Shown one piece after another: positions 63,128-64,000 of a DNA stretch of 64,000 nucleotides. The stretch is from Ignisphaera sp. (GTDB taxonomy: Archaea; Thermoproteota; Thermoprotei_A; Sulfolobales; Ignisphaeraceae). The stretch's first letter is position 1. Each line of letters opens with the position of its first letter. Location: NCBI GenBank assembly GCA_038831005.1, contig JAWBKZ010000003.1, forward strand, positions 62,001-126,000. Direction: 5' to 3'. The position numbers were made by a program, and so were the translations under genes. The notes beneath the pieces are model-generated. The model did not search any database and had not been told where the DNA came from. It saw only the letters and a program-made list of their open reading frames with translations.

Positions 63128-64000
63128 TGCCAGGTTCCCTAAAGAATATAGACTATCAAGACCCATTTGTTAGGTATAGAGGCCAGAAAATACTTGATAA
63201 TTTAAAGAAGTTTAGCATGCATAATGATGTTCAACTAGAGTTAGCTGTAGATGCCTATTATTCGCTCTATCTACCTTTTCCAATTCTTGAGGATGTTGAT
63301 AAAATTGCCGTAGGTAATAGAAATATTTACGAAATTATCAGGTCCGCTCTTGAAGACAGTGAATTCAGGAGACTTAGATACTATACTATTGCTGATGCTT
63401 TTGCTTCTGTAGCTATAGGGACACTATTTCTACTGAATCTTCAAGAAGAACTTAAAGCAGAAAACGAACAACAAGGTCACATGGGTAGAGGAAGAACAAG
63501 CACCAGAAACAAAGATACTGAAGTAGAAAATGGTAGCAAAGATAGCGATGGTTCGAAAAGTAGTGATTTGAAGAGCATAGTTAGAAATGCTGTAAAGAAA
63601 ACGGTAGAACATTCAGAAACAATAAAAGAATTACAGCATTTTACCTACGGCTATAGAGCAGGTGTGGGACATACACTTGATCTAGATGAAGATGTAAATA
63701 AGGTTCTAAGGTTGGTTAGAAATACTGATATAAAGAAGATATTAATGTTCTTAACAAAAATGCCCAACATAAATACTATAGTTAAGAAAAAGAAGGTGGG
63801 CTATCAAAGAGGCGAAGTAGAAGGATACACGATAGGTTCGGATATAGAGAGAATTGTATCCACAGAACTAGCCTATCCATCCATATACATATATATTAAG
63901 ATAGCTGAAAACAAGCTACTTCTATACAATAAGGTTCTGTACATGTCGCTAGGGCCTATATATGTGTTGATAGATAAGTCTGGAAGTATGGATGGAAACA
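63127..64000 (+). CDS. VWA-domain protein, 3' end cut by window edge
   Basis: From the ATG at 63127 (TAATG overlap with the AAA gene) the frame stays open for at least 291 codons to the window edge. The N-terminal 230 residues are helical with a low-complexity stretch of Ser, Lys, Glu and Asp near 120-145. The last readable segment, GPIYVLIDKSGSMDGN, is a VWA MIDAS motif (DxSxS), so the metal-dependent VWA domain is beginning. This is the ViaA-like partner of the RavA-like ATPase. The rest lies outside. Confidence 0.88.
   Translation, partial: MPGSLKNIDYQDPFVRYRGQKILDNLKKFSMHNDVQLELAVDAYYSLYLPFPILEDVDKIAVGNRNIYEIIRSALEDSEFRRLRYYTIADAFASVAIGTLFLLNLQEELKAENEQQGHMGRGRTSTRNKDTEVENGSKDSDGSKSSDLKSIVRNAVKKTVEHSETIKELQHFTYGYRAGVGHTLDLDEDVNKVLRLVRNTDIKKILMFLTKMPNINTIVKKKKVGYQRGEVEGYTIGSDIERIVSTELAYPSIYIYIKIAENKLLLYNKVLYMSLGPIYVLIDKSGSMDGN

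Overview
The window looks like the chromosome of a hyperthermophilic crenarchaeon with an AT-rich genome. Evidence: archaeal or eukaryote-type information genes (ribosomal proteins L31e, L38e, L39e, S19e and LX, aIF6, prefoldin, RNase P component 4, Spt5/NusG, SecE, Trm10), a tRNA with a bulge-helix-bulge intron, CCA-encoding GC-rich tRNAs in an AT-rich background, box C/D guide RNAs, a tetraether-lipid synthase homologue, and many TTG and GTG starts. A desulfurococcalean such as Ignisphaera would fit, but that is an inference from gene style and base composition, not an identification.

Layout. 1-6250: an unrecognised (possibly frameshifted) gene cut by the left edge, leucyl-tRNA synthetase, a small AbrB-like protein, nicotinate phosphoribosyltransferase, a ribbon-helix-helix coiled-coil protein and a box C/D RNA. 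6266-11491 (minus): a membrane-associated MoxR ATPase/DUF58/DUF4350/DUF4129 gene set. 11577-19458: a TGT-fold protein diverging from a tetraether-synthase-type radical SAM enzyme, an unusual AAA ATPase, a DHH phosphoesterase, a DegT aminotransferase and an M24 peptidase. 19578-25683: small zinc and membrane proteins, a THUMP protein beside a tandem Sm-like protein, a formyl-THF cyclo-ligase homologue, cysteinyl-tRNA synthetase and a SAM hydrolase.

25680-27150 is RNA-rich: a GC-rich folded element, a box C/D RNA, and a 150-base, almost continuously paired hairpin. 27151-31461 is a metal-themed run: archaemetzincin, NikR, MoeA and a MoeA-PBP fusion. 32074-33746 is a two-gene ABC transporter, followed by about 1 kb of apparently decayed DNA and tRNA-Thr. 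34912-43224 holds hexulose-phosphate isomerase and then a long minus-strand translation/secretion superoperon (Rnp4, CRM, S19e, PDCD5, L39e, L31e, aIF6, LX, prefoldin, FtsY, SecE, Spt5, L11, L1, L10).

43308-52862: intron-containing tRNA-Glu, a permuted GTPase, Trm10, a sugar-phosphate isomerase, L38e, a box C/D RNA, ferredoxin, a JAMM-like protein, an HD phosphohydrolase, D-aminoacyl-tRNA deacylase and aCPSF2. 52992-60305 is the most distinctive protein system: a PadR regulator, an ABC ATPase, a 1579-residue surface protein built from about twelve tandem Ig-like repeats, and a MacB/FtsX permease, with a 20-bp perfect palindrome abutting the start codon of the giant gene. 60372-64000 holds an M28 peptidase followed by a RavA-like ATPase and a VWA protein cut by the right edge.

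The strongest candidates for something undescribed are the long hairpin at 26904-27053, the folded GC-rich element at 25680-25770, the tandem Sm/THUMP pair, and the PadR/ABC/giant-repeat export system. Four box C/D RNAs lie just downstream of genes or overlap their stop codons.
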